From TMED14 sp041179465 (GTDB taxonomy: Bacteria > Bacteroidota > Bacteroidia > Flavobacteriales > Schleiferiaceae), in NCBI GenBank assembly GCA_041179465.1, contig JBEGTJ010000045.1, positions 1 to 13,529 of the forward strand: a DNA stretch of 13,529 bases, given 5' to 3'. Below, piece after piece: positions 1-7,642 of this stretch. Each line of letters opens with the position of its first letter. The first letter of the stretch is position 1. Below the pieces are notes generated by a model. That model did no database searches. It saw nothing but the letters and a program-made list of their open reading frames with translations, and was not told the origin of the DNA. The position numbers were made by a program, and so were the translations under genes.

Positions 1-2
1 CC

Positions 3-350
3 TCGACCAGCAGGGCGCGCACCGTTTCCTCGACTTCGTTGCGATCGTCCAGCGCCACCGTCCGCTTCCCCTTGGTCGCCATTGGCGCGCCCCTAGGGAG
101 CGTCATCCAGCGCGGCGGGTTTGGCTGGGCCTTTGTCGCCAGCGTGCTGCTCTTCCTGCTGCACTACGTGCTCACCATGGTGTCTGAAAAACTCGGGCGC
201 ACCTGGGTGCTCTCGCCGTTTTGGGCCATGTGGGGACCCAATTTGGTGCTGGCGCCGGTGGCTATGGCCATGACGTGGTGGGCGTCGCGGGACGGCCGTC
301 TCAACCTCAGCCTTCCTCGAAGAATTTGGACTTCGACGCCCGCGGCATGA
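3..350 (+). CDS. LptF/LptG-family (YjgP/YjgQ) LPS export permease, C-terminal fragment
   Basis: This is the 3' end of a gene that enters from the left. LptF and LptG are the inner-membrane permease subunits that, with the ATPase LptB, extract lipopolysaccharide and pass it to the periplasmic bridge. The fragment carries the family's C-terminal signature: IGAPLGSVIQRGG (from about base 81), a transmembrane helix (AFVASVLLFLLHYVLTMVSEKLG), then a second helix (MWGPNLVLAPVAMAMTWWASRDG) before the stop. The first ~20 codons in this frame are Ser/Thr/Arg-rich and do not look like the family, so the true reading upstream of about base 60 is uncertain (see findings). The stop overlaps the ATG of the next gene (ATGA, 347-350), which indicates translational coupling. 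LptF and LptG cannot be told apart from this piece; the C-terminal family call is firm. Confidence 0.75.
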   Translation, partial: STSRARTVSSTSLRSSSATVRFPLVAIGAPLGSVIQRGGFGWAFVASVLLFLLHYVLTMVSEKLGRTWVLSPFWAMWGPNLVLAPVAMAMTWWASRDGRLNLSLPRRIWTSTPAA

Positions 351-1480
351 ACATTCTTCACCTGTGCAATAAAGTGCCCTTTCCGGGGCGCGACGGAAGC
401 AGCCTGGCCATGGAATCCCTGATACGCATTGAAGCAGGCCTTGGCCACCAGGTGCACGTCGTCGCGCTCAATACCGAAAAGCACTGGGTAGCAGATCCCC
501 AAAGCCCCTATTCGGGAGTGACGATCGAATCCGTCGCCGCCGCGACTAAGCCCACCCTTAAAACGGCCTTGGAGAATCTGGTAACGACCCAAAGCTACTA
601 CGCCAGCCGTTTTTGGACCCCCGAGGCCGCCCAAGTGATCCGTCAGCGAGCCCAAAGCGCCGACGTAGTGGTGTTCGACAGCATTTTTATGGCCGTCTAC
701 CTGGACGAAGTGGGAACCGTACCCACCGTGCTTCGCGCCCACAACGTCGAGCACGCCATTTGGATGCGCGGACTAGCCGAAGAACCCTGGTACCGAAGAA
801 GCTACGTGGCCTTGCAGGCCCGGCGGCTTCGTCGATGGGAGGCTGAAATCGCCCGACGGGTCTACCGAATTTGGGCCATCAGTCCCGAAGACGCTTCGTG
901 GTTCGGTGGTTTGGGCGGACCGACGTGCTCGGTGCCGTGCAGCTTTGATGCCGCATCGGGTCCTTGGGTCGAATCGGGCGCCGCATCGCCCAAAACCTAC
1001 CACTTGGGCGCCTTGGATTGGTCCCCCAACGTGCGCGGAATGAAGTGGTTCCTCGACGAGGTCGCCCCCCACCTGAGGGCTGCTGAAGTCGACGTGTACA
1101 GCGCGCAATGGCCGTTCCCTTCGGCACCCGACCGCGTGCATCCCCGTTCCGGCCTGCCCCCTTTCGCCGACTACGGACTGTTCGTTGCCCCCATTCGCAG
1201 CGGAAGCGGTATGCGCATCAAGCTCCTTGAGGCGATGGCTCGCGGAAAAGCGGTGGTCACCACGCCCTTAGGGGCCGAAGGACTTGGCGCCACCGACGGG
1301 GTTCACCTGGTGTTGGCGGAATCGCCCCGCGAATTCGGGTCGGCCCTGGAGGCCTTGAGCACCGACGCCCCTCGGCGCATCCAGATTGGACGTGCGGCGG
1401 CGGAGCATGCCCGTGCGCACTTCGCGGATCTGCACGTGGCCGAACGCATTGCCGCGGAACTCGCGACCTTTGCCCCGTGA
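347..1480 (+). CDS. GT4-type glycosyltransferase (GT-B fold)
   Basis: This gene encodes 377 residues resembling family 4 retaining glycosyltransferases, which move a sugar from a nucleotide-sugar to a glycan or lipid-linked acceptor in the cytoplasm. The start MNILHLCNKVPFPGRDGSS is the glycine-containing first strand-loop of the N-terminal Rossmann domain. RAHNVEH lies at residues 130-136 and GALDWSPN at 220-227 opens the C-terminal domain. The donor-site block at 279-305 contains SGSGMRIKLLEAMARGKAVV, with the conserved Glu294. The stretch between residues 248 and 279 is shorter than in typical relatives, where a 'GFV-DD' helix is usual. I chose the ATG at 347 because it restores the normal N-terminus and overlaps the upstream stop as ATGA; the open frame runs back to 221 only as antisense-like extension. 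Its neighbour is a GT2 enzyme, so the two probably act on the same surface glycan. The acceptor and sugar cannot be read from sequence. Confidence 0.88.
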   Translation: MNILHLCNKVPFPGRDGSSLAMESLIRIEAGLGHQVHVVALNTEKHWVADPQSPYSGVTIESVAAATKPTLKTALENLVTTQSYYASRFWTPEAAQVIRQRAQSADVVVFDSIFMAVYLDEVGTVPTVLRAHNVEHAIWMRGLAEEPWYRRSYVALQARRLRRWEAEIARRVYRIWAISPEDASWFGGLGGPTCSVPCSFDAASGPWVESGAASPKTYHLGALDWSPNVRGMKWFLDEVAPHLRAAEVDVYSAQWPFPSAPDRVHPRSGLPPFADYGLFVAPIRSGSGMRIKLLEAMARGKAVVTTPLGAEGLGATDGVHLVLAESPREFGSALEALSTDAPRRIQIGRAAAEHARAHFADLHVAERIAAELATFAP

Positions 1481-2658
1481 TGGAAGTACTCGCTTGGCTG
1501 CTCTGGGGGCTTGCCCTGGTTCCCTACACGCTCTACCCCGCGGTGGTGCGCGTGCTGGGGCGCAGGTCCGCCGCCCAACCTGAGCCGCTGCGCAGCGCTC
1601 CGCACGTCAGCGTCGTATTCGCTGCCTACAACGAGGAGGCCGTGATCGAAGCCAAGCTCGAAAGCCTGCTCGCCCAAGACTACCCGGGCACCTTTGACGT
1701 GTGGGTCGGGTCCGACCAAAGCACCGACCGCACCGACGAACTTTTGGCCGCGTTCGCGGCACGCGACCCCCGAATTCATTGGATTCGCATGGAAACGCGC
1801 AGCGGTAAGGCCCAAATCATCAACCGATTGGTCGCCGAATCCTCGGGCGACTGGGTGGTCGGGACCGACGCCAACATTTGGTTTGCGCCCGACTGCCTCA
1901 GCGAACTGATGCGCGAAGCCCAAGCCAACCCCAACGCCAGCGTCGTCGGCGGGTCGCTTTTTTACCGCGGACTGACGGGGCCCAGCAACCCCACGTCGCC
2001 CAGCATCGCCGACGAAGAACGTTGGTACATGAACTGGGAGAACTTCGCCAAGCGGGTTGAATACGAGCGCACCGGATGCGCCATGGGGGTGGAAGGCGGC
2101 TTGTACGCGATACGGCGCGACGCCTTTCGAAGCATTCCCTTCGGAACCTTCATGGAAGACTTCTTTTTGAGTTTTTCGGCCATGCTCCGCGGAGAGCATG
2201 TGGCGTGGTCGCTCACGGCGCGGGGCAGCGAAGACGTCAGCCACGACCCCCAGCGCGAATTCCGCCGCAAGGTGCGCATTGCCCACGGCAACTGGCAAAA
2301 CGTAGGTCGATTTGCTTCCTCGATGCTCCGGCTGCGCCCGTCGGTCCTGGCGGTCTTTTGGGGGCATAAGCTGCTGCGTTGGCTCACGCCCTTACTGGTC
2401 CTCGGCGGAATTTTGGCCGGCGCCGTTCCGGGCGAACCCTGGTCCGAGGCGGGCCAATGGGCCTGGGCGCTGTTTGCGGGCCTGTCCGCCTACACCTTGC
2501 TGGTGTACCACGGAATCGTCCGGGTGCTGGACCGCATCCCCGGGCTGCGCACGCTGCACCACCTACTTCTCATGAATTTGGCCCTGGGCCTGGGCTTCGT
2601 GCGCTACCTTCGCGGCGGAACCAACGGCATTTGGGAACCCACTCCGCGAACCCCATGA
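1480..2658 (+). CDS. Membrane-bound GT2 glycosyltransferase
   Basis: This gene encodes 392 residues of a processive-type family 2 glycosyltransferase (GT-A fold) anchored in the inner membrane. An N-terminal hydrophobic helix (about residues 3-26) is followed by the catalytic domain: VSVVFAAYNEE (43-53) for nucleotide binding, DQSTDRT (79-85), SGKA (108-111), the metal-site TDAN (129-132), GVEGGLYAIRR (203-213), the acceptor-side ED (226-227), and RRKVR...GNWQN (262-274) in the place of the QxxRW motif. Two or three transmembrane helices follow (about 294-318, 323-347 and 357-376). The architecture resembles poly-GlcNAc and other exopolysaccharide synthases, but the product is unknown. The start is the ATG at 1480, overlapping the upstream stop (TGATG); a GTG one codon earlier is possible. 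The stop overlaps the ribB ATG (ATGA). Coupling to the GT4 gene suggests a joint role in an envelope or extracellular glycan. Confidence 0.9.
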   Translation: MEVLAWLLWGLALVPYTLYPAVVRVLGRRSAAQPEPLRSAPHVSVVFAAYNEEAVIEAKLESLLAQDYPGTFDVWVGSDQSTDRTDELLAAFAARDPRIHWIRMETRSGKAQIINRLVAESSGDWVVGTDANIWFAPDCLSELMREAQANPNASVVGGSLFYRGLTGPSNPTSPSIADEERWYMNWENFAKRVEYERTGCAMGVEGGLYAIRRDAFRSIPFGTFMEDFFLSFSAMLRGEHVAWSLTARGSEDVSHDPQREFRRKVRIAHGNWQNVGRFASSMLRLRPSVLAVFWGHKLLRWLTPLLVLGGILAGAVPGEPWSEAGQWAWALFAGLSAYTLLVYHGIVRVLDRIPGLRTLHHLLLMNLALGLGFVRYLRGGTNGIWEPTPRTP

Positions 2659-3773
2659 ACAGCACCCCTTTTTCCTCGATTGACGAGGCCCTTGACGACC
2701 TGCGCGCCGGAAAAATGATCATTGTCGTGGACGACGAAGACCGCGAGAACGAAGGCGACCTCGTGGCCTTGGCCGAGGGCATCACGCCCGAAACCGTGAA
2801 TTTTATGGCGACCCACGCCCGCGGACTCATTTGCGTGCCGCTGATTGACCAGCGCTGCGACGAGCTTGGGCTTCACGCCATGGTGGACCGGAACACCGAC
2901 CCGCACGGCACGGCCTTCACGGTGAGCGTCGACCTCGAAGGCGAAGGCGTGACGACCGGCATCTCGGCGCACGACCGCGCCAAAACCATCAACGCCCTTA
3001 CGCGGCCTGAAACCCAAGCGGAGCAATTTCGCCGTCCGGGACACATTTTTCCGTTGCGCGCACGACCCGGAGGGGTCTTGCGCCGTGCGGGCCACACCGA
3101 GGCCGCAATTGACCTCGCTCGCCTCGCAGGAAGCCGTCCGGCCGGAGTCATCGTCGAAATCATGAACGAAGACGGTAGCATGGCCCGCCTTCCCGACCTC
3201 GAAGTGATGGCGGCGCGCCACGGGCTGCGCATCATCAGCATTGAGCAGCTCATTCGCTACCGCATGGAACGCGACCGGTTGGTGCACGAACTGCGGGCCT
3301 ACCGCCTCGACAGCCCCATGGGTCCCTGGCAGGTGCGCGTGTACGGCCAGACCACGTCAGAGCAACGACATGCCAGCTTTAGCTTCGGAACCTGGCACGA
3401 AGACGACGAGGTCTTGGTTCGCATGCAAAGCGGACCCTTTGCCGCGAGTCCCTGGTCCCACTTTGATCAATCGGGATCGCCCGACAGCGCGCATTTTGCG
3501 GCCGCCATGCACCAAATTGCGGAACGCGGAGCGGGCTGCATTGTCTGCCTGAACCAGCGCGGACCGGCCACCGACTGGACCGAATGGGATCCCTCGCTTC
3601 CCCCGAGCCCCACGAGGTCAATGGGCCACGATCCACTGGACTACGGCGTGGGCGCCCAAATTTTGCACGGCCTCGGATTGCGCAAGGTCGCCCTGCTCAC
3701 GCAGAACCCGATGCGGCGCGTGGGCATTGAAGGATACGGGCTGCATATCGTGCAAAACGTCGCTTTGTACTGA
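2655..3773 (+). CDS. ribB: 3,4-dihydroxy-2-butanone 4-phosphate synthase with degenerate GTP cyclohydrolase II-like C-terminal domain
   Basis: RibB converts ribulose 5-phosphate into 3,4-dihydroxy-2-butanone 4-phosphate plus formate, supplying the four-carbon unit of riboflavin in the cytosol. Residues 1-205 form a complete DHBP synthase domain: the acidic loop DDEDRENEGD (26-35), GISAHDRAKT (102-111), GHIFPLRA (129-136) and HTEA (147-150) are all intact. Residues 210-372 resemble GTP cyclohydrolase II in fold, ending with DYGVGAQIL (329-337) and EGYGLHIVQ (359-367). However, the zinc-cysteine block (CxTGD...RCDC in true RibA) is replaced by a cysteine-free stretch at 258-275. The second half is therefore expected not to hydrolyse GTP, and a separate ribA would be needed elsewhere. 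The 372-residue length and this degeneration match flavobacterial homologues as I remember them. The ATG at 2655 overlaps the upstream stop as ATGA. It is the last gene of its operon, before a likely terminator. Confidence 0.93.
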   Translation: MNSTPFSSIDEALDDLRAGKMIIVVDDEDRENEGDLVALAEGITPETVNFMATHARGLICVPLIDQRCDELGLHAMVDRNTDPHGTAFTVSVDLEGEGVTTGISAHDRAKTINALTRPETQAEQFRRPGHIFPLRARPGGVLRRAGHTEAAIDLARLAGSRPAGVIVEIMNEDGSMARLPDLEVMAARHGLRIISIEQLIRYRMERDRLVHELRAYRLDSPMGPWQVRVYGQTTSEQRHASFSFGTWHEDDEVLVRMQSGPFAASPWSHFDQSGSPDSAHFAAAMHQIAERGAGCIVCLNQRGPATDWTEWDPSLPPSPTRSMGHDPLDYGVGAQILHGLGLRKVALLTQNPMRRVGIEGYGLHIVQNVALY

Positions 3774-3779
3774 TTTCCT

Positions 3780-3798
3780 TCGGGCCAGCCCGATTTTT
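3780..3798 (+). terminator. Probable intrinsic terminator after ribB
   Basis: A short hairpin TCGGG-CCAG-CCCGA (3780-3793) starts six bases after the ribB stop and is followed at once by TTTTT (3794-3798) and then a second T run (3802-3807) inside the end of tamB. The stem is only five base pairs but GC-rich. The T-tract lies on the correct side only for plus-strand transcription, so it would end the lptG-like-GT-GT-ribB transcript. Seen directly; function is inferred. Confidence 0.5.
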
Positions 3799-6700
3799 AT
3801 CTTTTTTCGCCTTGGAGCAGCTGCCTCCACGTCGACCCGCTTTGCTCGAACCGCACGCCAATTCCCTGGCGTTGGCTTCCCACCACGCCCGTTTGCATCG
3901 TGCGGTCGTTGCGGCGCTGGTAGGCTTTGGCGCTCCATCGGCCGTCTTCGGAGAGTTGGTAGCGCACTTCGACGTCGCCCAAGCCGATGCTGGGCTGCGT
4001 CTGGCCAATCGGAATGCCCCATTCGGTCTGGATGCTCAGCCGGTCGTCCAAAAACCGGCGACCGATGCTCGCCTCCATTTCGCGCTGGGCGGCTGCTGAA
4101 TTGGTCGAATACGCCAAGTTCACGTCCCAGTCGGCGCCCAAACCTTGGGTCACAAAGTTGGTGAACTGCGACGCGAGCACTTGCGTGGTGTTGCTCTCCA
4201 CCGCCTGCATGCCCTGGGCCGAGAGCGGCGACGAACCCAGCCAAAACGAACTGATGGTGAGCAGGCTGAGCACCTGAGTGGTGCGCTCGTCGGCGTAGCT
4301 CATGCGGCTCGAAAGCGCCGCCTTGGCCACCTCGCCTGCGTTGGGCATGGCGACGTCAAAAGCCAGCTGTGGCTGAAAGAGGGGGCCGGTGGCCCGAAGT
4401 CCGACGTCGATGTTTTGCCTTCCCGCTTCGGGCAGCCCCAAGTAGTCCCCCACGTCGGCGCGCGTGCGGTAGCGGGCCGTTAGGTTCATTTGGGCCGCAT
4501 AGGGATCGCCGGTCCAGCGAATGGTTCCGCCCGGAACCAGGTTAAACGGCTTGTTGATCAGGTTGCCGAGGGTAAACAAATAGGTTCCGCGGTCGAGGCT
4601 AAGGCTTCCGCGCAGCGCCATGTCGCCCACCCAGGGAACGTCGAGCTGAATCGGACCGCTTCCGCGGGCCTCGATGACGTCGCCGAGGGTTTCGTCCAAA
4701 ATCAAGCGCGCCCGCACGTCTTGGGTCACGTCGAGGTCAAGGTGCACGTCAAACGCAAAGTCGTCGTTGGTGCGCTTGCGGGGCTTGGGGGCCTCGTTTC
4801 GCGCCCGGAAGTTCAAGAACGAGACTTCGTCGAGGGAAACGGGGGCATCCAGCGGAAGCGCAAAGACCGAAGAATCCACCGACTTGGCGCGCACGTCGAG
4901 GCGCAGCGCACGGCTGCTTCCGTGCAGTCGGCCCGACCCCGAGGCCACCATGTAGCCATAAAAATCAGCGTTTCGGCTCGGCGGGAGGTCGAGGACCAGC
5001 ATGCGCTCGGTTTTGAAGCTGAGGTCAACCAGTTCGCTTCCGGAGAACGATACCTTCGCCGAAATTTCGGCCGAACCCACCCCGCGGTGGTCGCCAAAGC
5101 GCGCGGGGCCGAGTTTCAGCGATTTTTCGTTCAGCACCCAGGGGGCGGTGCCCGTAAGCCCCAGTCCCACCGTCGGAAGGCGCAGGTGGGCCGAAGACCA
5201 AAAGCCGCTTCCGTCGACCTTGAAGTTCGAGAAGTCGGCATTTGCCGAAAGCTGCACGCGCCCCTGAAGGCGGCCGTTGAGGTCGTCGACCGAGCCATCG
5301 GCAAACGGCCTCGCCCAGCGAAGCGGAATGCTCAGCTGCTTGGTTTTTGCCGAGAAGCCCTCGGCGCTCAGCTGGCCCTGGAGGTTCAAAAAGACGGTGT
5401 CGTCGTGGGCCCAATGAACCGCCAAGTCGGCCTCCCGGCGCTCGGCGACGTAGTCGAGGTCCACGTTCAGTTGCCCGAGGCTCTGGCGCTTGAGGCTCAG
5501 CGAATCGGTGCGGAGTCCGCCCGAAACGGCCCAGCCCGAGATTTGCCCGACCACCACGGCGTCCAAGCCGACGGTTCCGCCCAAGTCGAGGTCGCCGAGG
5601 CCCGCGACCCTGGACCAAAAGGGTACGTCGACGTTGCGGGCCTGCAGGCGCAGCACCTCGCCGTCGCTTGGGCTGAGGGCCCCGCCCACCGCAAGTTGTC
5701 CCTCGGGGCTGGTCCAGTACAGCGGATCGCTGAAGGCCAAACGCTGGTTTTCGAAATCGTAGCTGAAGTGCTTGCCGCCTCGAAATACGCCGTTGAGCCG
5801 CACGCTGTCGCCCGACTCCGGGCGGTACCAGGCGTCTGCTGACCCGGAACGCAGCCCGCCGTCCCAGACGGTGCCGTGGGGCCAAATTTGGGCGCTTAGG
5901 TGGATTTGGCCTCCGCGGGAATGGTCGGCGAGTCCTCGGAGTTCGGCGCGCAGGCTGTCGCCCGGCGCCGCCTCGAGGCGCAGGCTTGCCGATTCGCCCC
6001 CCCGCCAGGTGAGTTCGTGGCGCACGGAGCGGGCGGTGGCTCGGTAAATCCAGTCAGCGCGCCGCCCTTCTGATTGCCACCAGGCCGTGCCCACCGTGCC
6101 CGAGGGTTCGTGGGCGAGGTGGAGCTGGAGTTCAGGACCCGTGAGGTCGAGCGAGGCGAAGCCGAGCGAGTCCAATAGCGCCAAGCGCCCGGCGAGCGCC
6201 TGCTCCGCAAGCGCCGAGGCGGTGAGTTCAGGCACGTTCCATCGGTCGGGAAGCCGGCCAAAGCGCGCCTTGAGCTGATATCCGCCCAGCGATCCGCCGA
6301 GGTCCCAAAACGACTTTTGCACGGCCGCCGTAAGGCTCCCCACGGGCTGCAGGCTGTCGAAGGCCGTAAGGCCGAGGTTAAAGGGCTTCGAAACGGACCA
6401 GCGCGCGTCCAGTCGGTGCAGCGACGGAAGCCCCAGGCCAGCCCGCAAGGGAGTTTCAGGCGCCCATTGGGCCCTAACCGACTCGAGGGCGTAATCCCCT
6501 TCCGCCGAAAGTTCGCCGTAGCGGGCTTCGCGCAGCAGGGCTTGCCATTTCGTTCGGGATCCCGACAGCGCCAGCTCCGTCACATGCATGCGGTTTGCTT
6601 CGACGGCTCCGATCAGGTCGCTTCCTTGGAGCGACCAGGCTCCCGATTCGTAGCGCCCCTTCACGCTTCCGTGCGCCGTCCACTTCGACCCCTCAGGCAA

Positions 6701-7612
6701 TTGGGTCGAATCGGCGCGCAGCAAAAAGGTCGCGACATCGTCCCTAAGGCGCAGGTTGGCCCGCAGGCCCGAACCTTCGAGCTGAAGGGCCGCGCGCGAT
6801 CCGCTCCACGAACCCTGCGCGCGCACGACGACTTCCCCCCAGGCCCATTTCTGCGCAGGTAAAATCCATGAATTATTTTTATTTAATGCCCTGATTGACA
6901 ACTTGTTTGATGACGTATCCTCAAGTGATACCTTCAGGTTGTCGCCCTGATAAAACGCCTGAGCTTGGTAGGCGCCCCAACGAAGCTGAAGGTCTGCGGT
7001 GTCGGGCAGCATGCGAAGGTCCGCCACCACCGAACCCGCTGCGGCCGGCAGCTCCAGCTCGAGGTGGGCGCGGGTTTGGAGCGCATTGGATTCCCACACG
7101 ACCCCGGAGAGCTGAAGCCTCGACGGTCCGATCAGGGTATCTCCTTCGAGGCTTTGCGCCCAAAAACCGAGCTGCACCTCACCCAACTCCAAGGCCAGCG
7201 CGGACGAATTCGTGTCGTTGGGGTCGCTCCACGGCGCGAACCATTCCGCCCAGTGCCCGCCGGGGATTCCGGTCACGGCTACCGAGTCCAGGCGCAGCGT
7301 TTCGGCATACCATCGGCCGTTTCGGCGCCCGAGCCCATCCAACTCGACGGTTCCGACATAGACCCCCTCGAGGCCTCGGCGCAGTTCAACTCCGCGCAAT
7401 TCAAGACCGAGCAAGGGCTTCCAGGCCACCGATCGAACGCTCAACCGAGCCGAATCGGCCAACGGATGCTGCTCCAGGTAGGCTTTTACCCATCGCTCGG
7501 CCGGGCGATTGACCCAGCTGGGATTCAGGCACAGAGCCAAAAACGCAAGGGCCATCGCCCCCAGGGCACCGAAAACGGTCCATCCAAGAATTCGTAGTGC
7601 GCGCCCCGCCAT
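3797..7612 (-). CDS. tamB: Translocation and assembly module protein TamB (AsmA-like/DUF490)
   Basis: This gene encodes 1271 residues. TamB spans the periplasm from an inner-membrane anchor and, with an outer-membrane Omp85-family partner, supports outer-membrane protein assembly and phospholipid transport. The N-terminus has Arg4 and Arg7 followed by a hydrophobic helix (about residues 9-29), a signal anchor. A long run of beta-rich, repetitive AsmA-like sequence follows. The last ~400 residues carry the conserved TamB/DUF490 domain, with the stretch TTQVLSLLTISSFWLG and the block RREMEAS-like ...EASIGRRFLDDRLSIQTEWG near the end. The ATG at 7612 places the anchor at the very N-terminus and leaves 30 bases to the divergent tsaD gene, an arrangement I recall from other Bacteroidota. 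It converges on ribB with a 23-base gap. No Omp85 partner lies in the window. An AT-rich, rare-codon patch sits at residues ~231-251. Homologues in the phylum are often longer. Confidence 0.88.
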   Translation of the reverse strand: MAGRALRILGWTVFGALGAMALAFLALCLNPSWVNRPAERWVKAYLEQHPLADSARLSVRSVAWKPLLGLELRGVELRRGLEGVYVGTVELDGLGRRNGRWYAETLRLDSVAVTGIPGGHWAEWFAPWSDPNDTNSSALALELGEVQLGFWAQSLEGDTLIGPSRLQLSGVVWESNALQTRAHLELELPAAAGSVVADLRMLPDTADLQLRWGAYQAQAFYQGDNLKVSLEDTSSNKLSIRALNKNNSWILPAQKWAWGEVVVRAQGSWSGSRAALQLEGSGLRANLRLRDDVATFLLRADSTQLPEGSKWTAHGSVKGRYESGAWSLQGSDLIGAVEANRMHVTELALSGSRTKWQALLREARYGELSAEGDYALESVRAQWAPETPLRAGLGLPSLHRLDARWSVSKPFNLGLTAFDSLQPVGSLTAAVQKSFWDLGGSLGGYQLKARFGRLPDRWNVPELTASALAEQALAGRLALLDSLGFASLDLTGPELQLHLAHEPSGTVGTAWWQSEGRRADWIYRATARSVRHELTWRGGESASLRLEAAPGDSLRAELRGLADHSRGGQIHLSAQIWPHGTVWDGGLRSGSADAWYRPESGDSVRLNGVFRGGKHFSYDFENQRLAFSDPLYWTSPEGQLAVGGALSPSDGEVLRLQARNVDVPFWSRVAGLGDLDLGGTVGLDAVVVGQISGWAVSGGLRTDSLSLKRQSLGQLNVDLDYVAERREADLAVHWAHDDTVFLNLQGQLSAEGFSAKTKQLSIPLRWARPFADGSVDDLNGRLQGRVQLSANADFSNFKVDGSGFWSSAHLRLPTVGLGLTGTAPWVLNEKSLKLGPARFGDHRGVGSAEISAKVSFSGSELVDLSFKTERMLVLDLPPSRNADFYGYMVASGSGRLHGSSRALRLDVRAKSVDSSVFALPLDAPVSLDEVSFLNFRARNEAPKPRKRTNDDFAFDVHLDLDVTQDVRARLILDETLGDVIEARGSGPIQLDVPWVGDMALRGSLSLDRGTYLFTLGNLINKPFNLVPGGTIRWTGDPYAAQMNLTARYRTRADVGDYLGLPEAGRQNIDVGLRATGPLFQPQLAFDVAMPNAGEVAKAALSSRMSYADERTTQVLSLLTISSFWLGSSPLSAQGMQAVESNTTQVLASQFTNFVTQGLGADWDVNLAYSTNSAAAQREMEASIGRRFLDDRLSIQTEWGIPIGQTQPSIGLGDVEVRYQLSEDGRWSAKAYQRRNDRTMQTGVVGSQRQGIGVRFEQSGSTWRQLLQGEKR

Positions 7613-7616
7613 GCTG

Positions 7617-7624
7617 CTAAGTTA
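7617..7624 (-). promoter_or_regulatory. Possible -7 element for tamB
   Basis: Read on the minus strand the sequence is TAACTTAG, one mismatch from the Bacteroidota -7 consensus TAnnTTTG, and it ends four bases before the tamB ATG. No convincing -33 TTG box is visible at the usual spacing. It is the best candidate in a 30-base divergent gap but remains weak. Confidence 0.25.
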
Positions 7625-7630
7625 CCACCC

Positions 7631-7638
7631 TAATTTTG
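7631..7638 (+). promoter_or_regulatory. Bacteroidota -7 promoter element for tsaD
   Basis: TAATTTTG matches the Bacteroidota primary-sigma -7 consensus TAnnTTTG exactly and lies in the 30-base gap between divergent tamB and tsaD. Only four bases separate it from the tsaD ATG at 7643, so transcription would begin at or next to the start codon, giving a leaderless or almost leaderless mRNA. A -33 TTG box is not evident upstream, where the sequence is the GC-rich 5' end of tamB. Confidence 0.5.
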
Positions 7639-7642
7639 TGCC

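Noticed and set aside
1..82. Minus-strand ATG-started open frame running off the left edge
   Set aside because: Only 27 codons are visible and no family is recognisable, so it is not listed as a gene; it is kept as a finding because the plus-strand reading there is also doubtful.
1303..2367. 354-codon open frame on the minus strand opposite the glycosyltransferases
   Set aside because: Antisense shadow of two well-supported genes; high GC at third codon positions leaves few stops in the opposite strand. The translation has no recognisable domain.
4490..5842. 450-codon open frame on the plus strand opposite tamB
   Set aside because: Low-complexity antisense product spanning conserved TamB sequence, with no start context or family resemblance.
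6895..6921. TTGACA...TATCCT resembling an E. coli-type sigma-70 promoter inside tamB
   Set aside because: The spacer is 15 bases, Bacteroidota use a different primary-sigma consensus, and it would drive antisense transcription; it is best explained by the local AT-rich patch.
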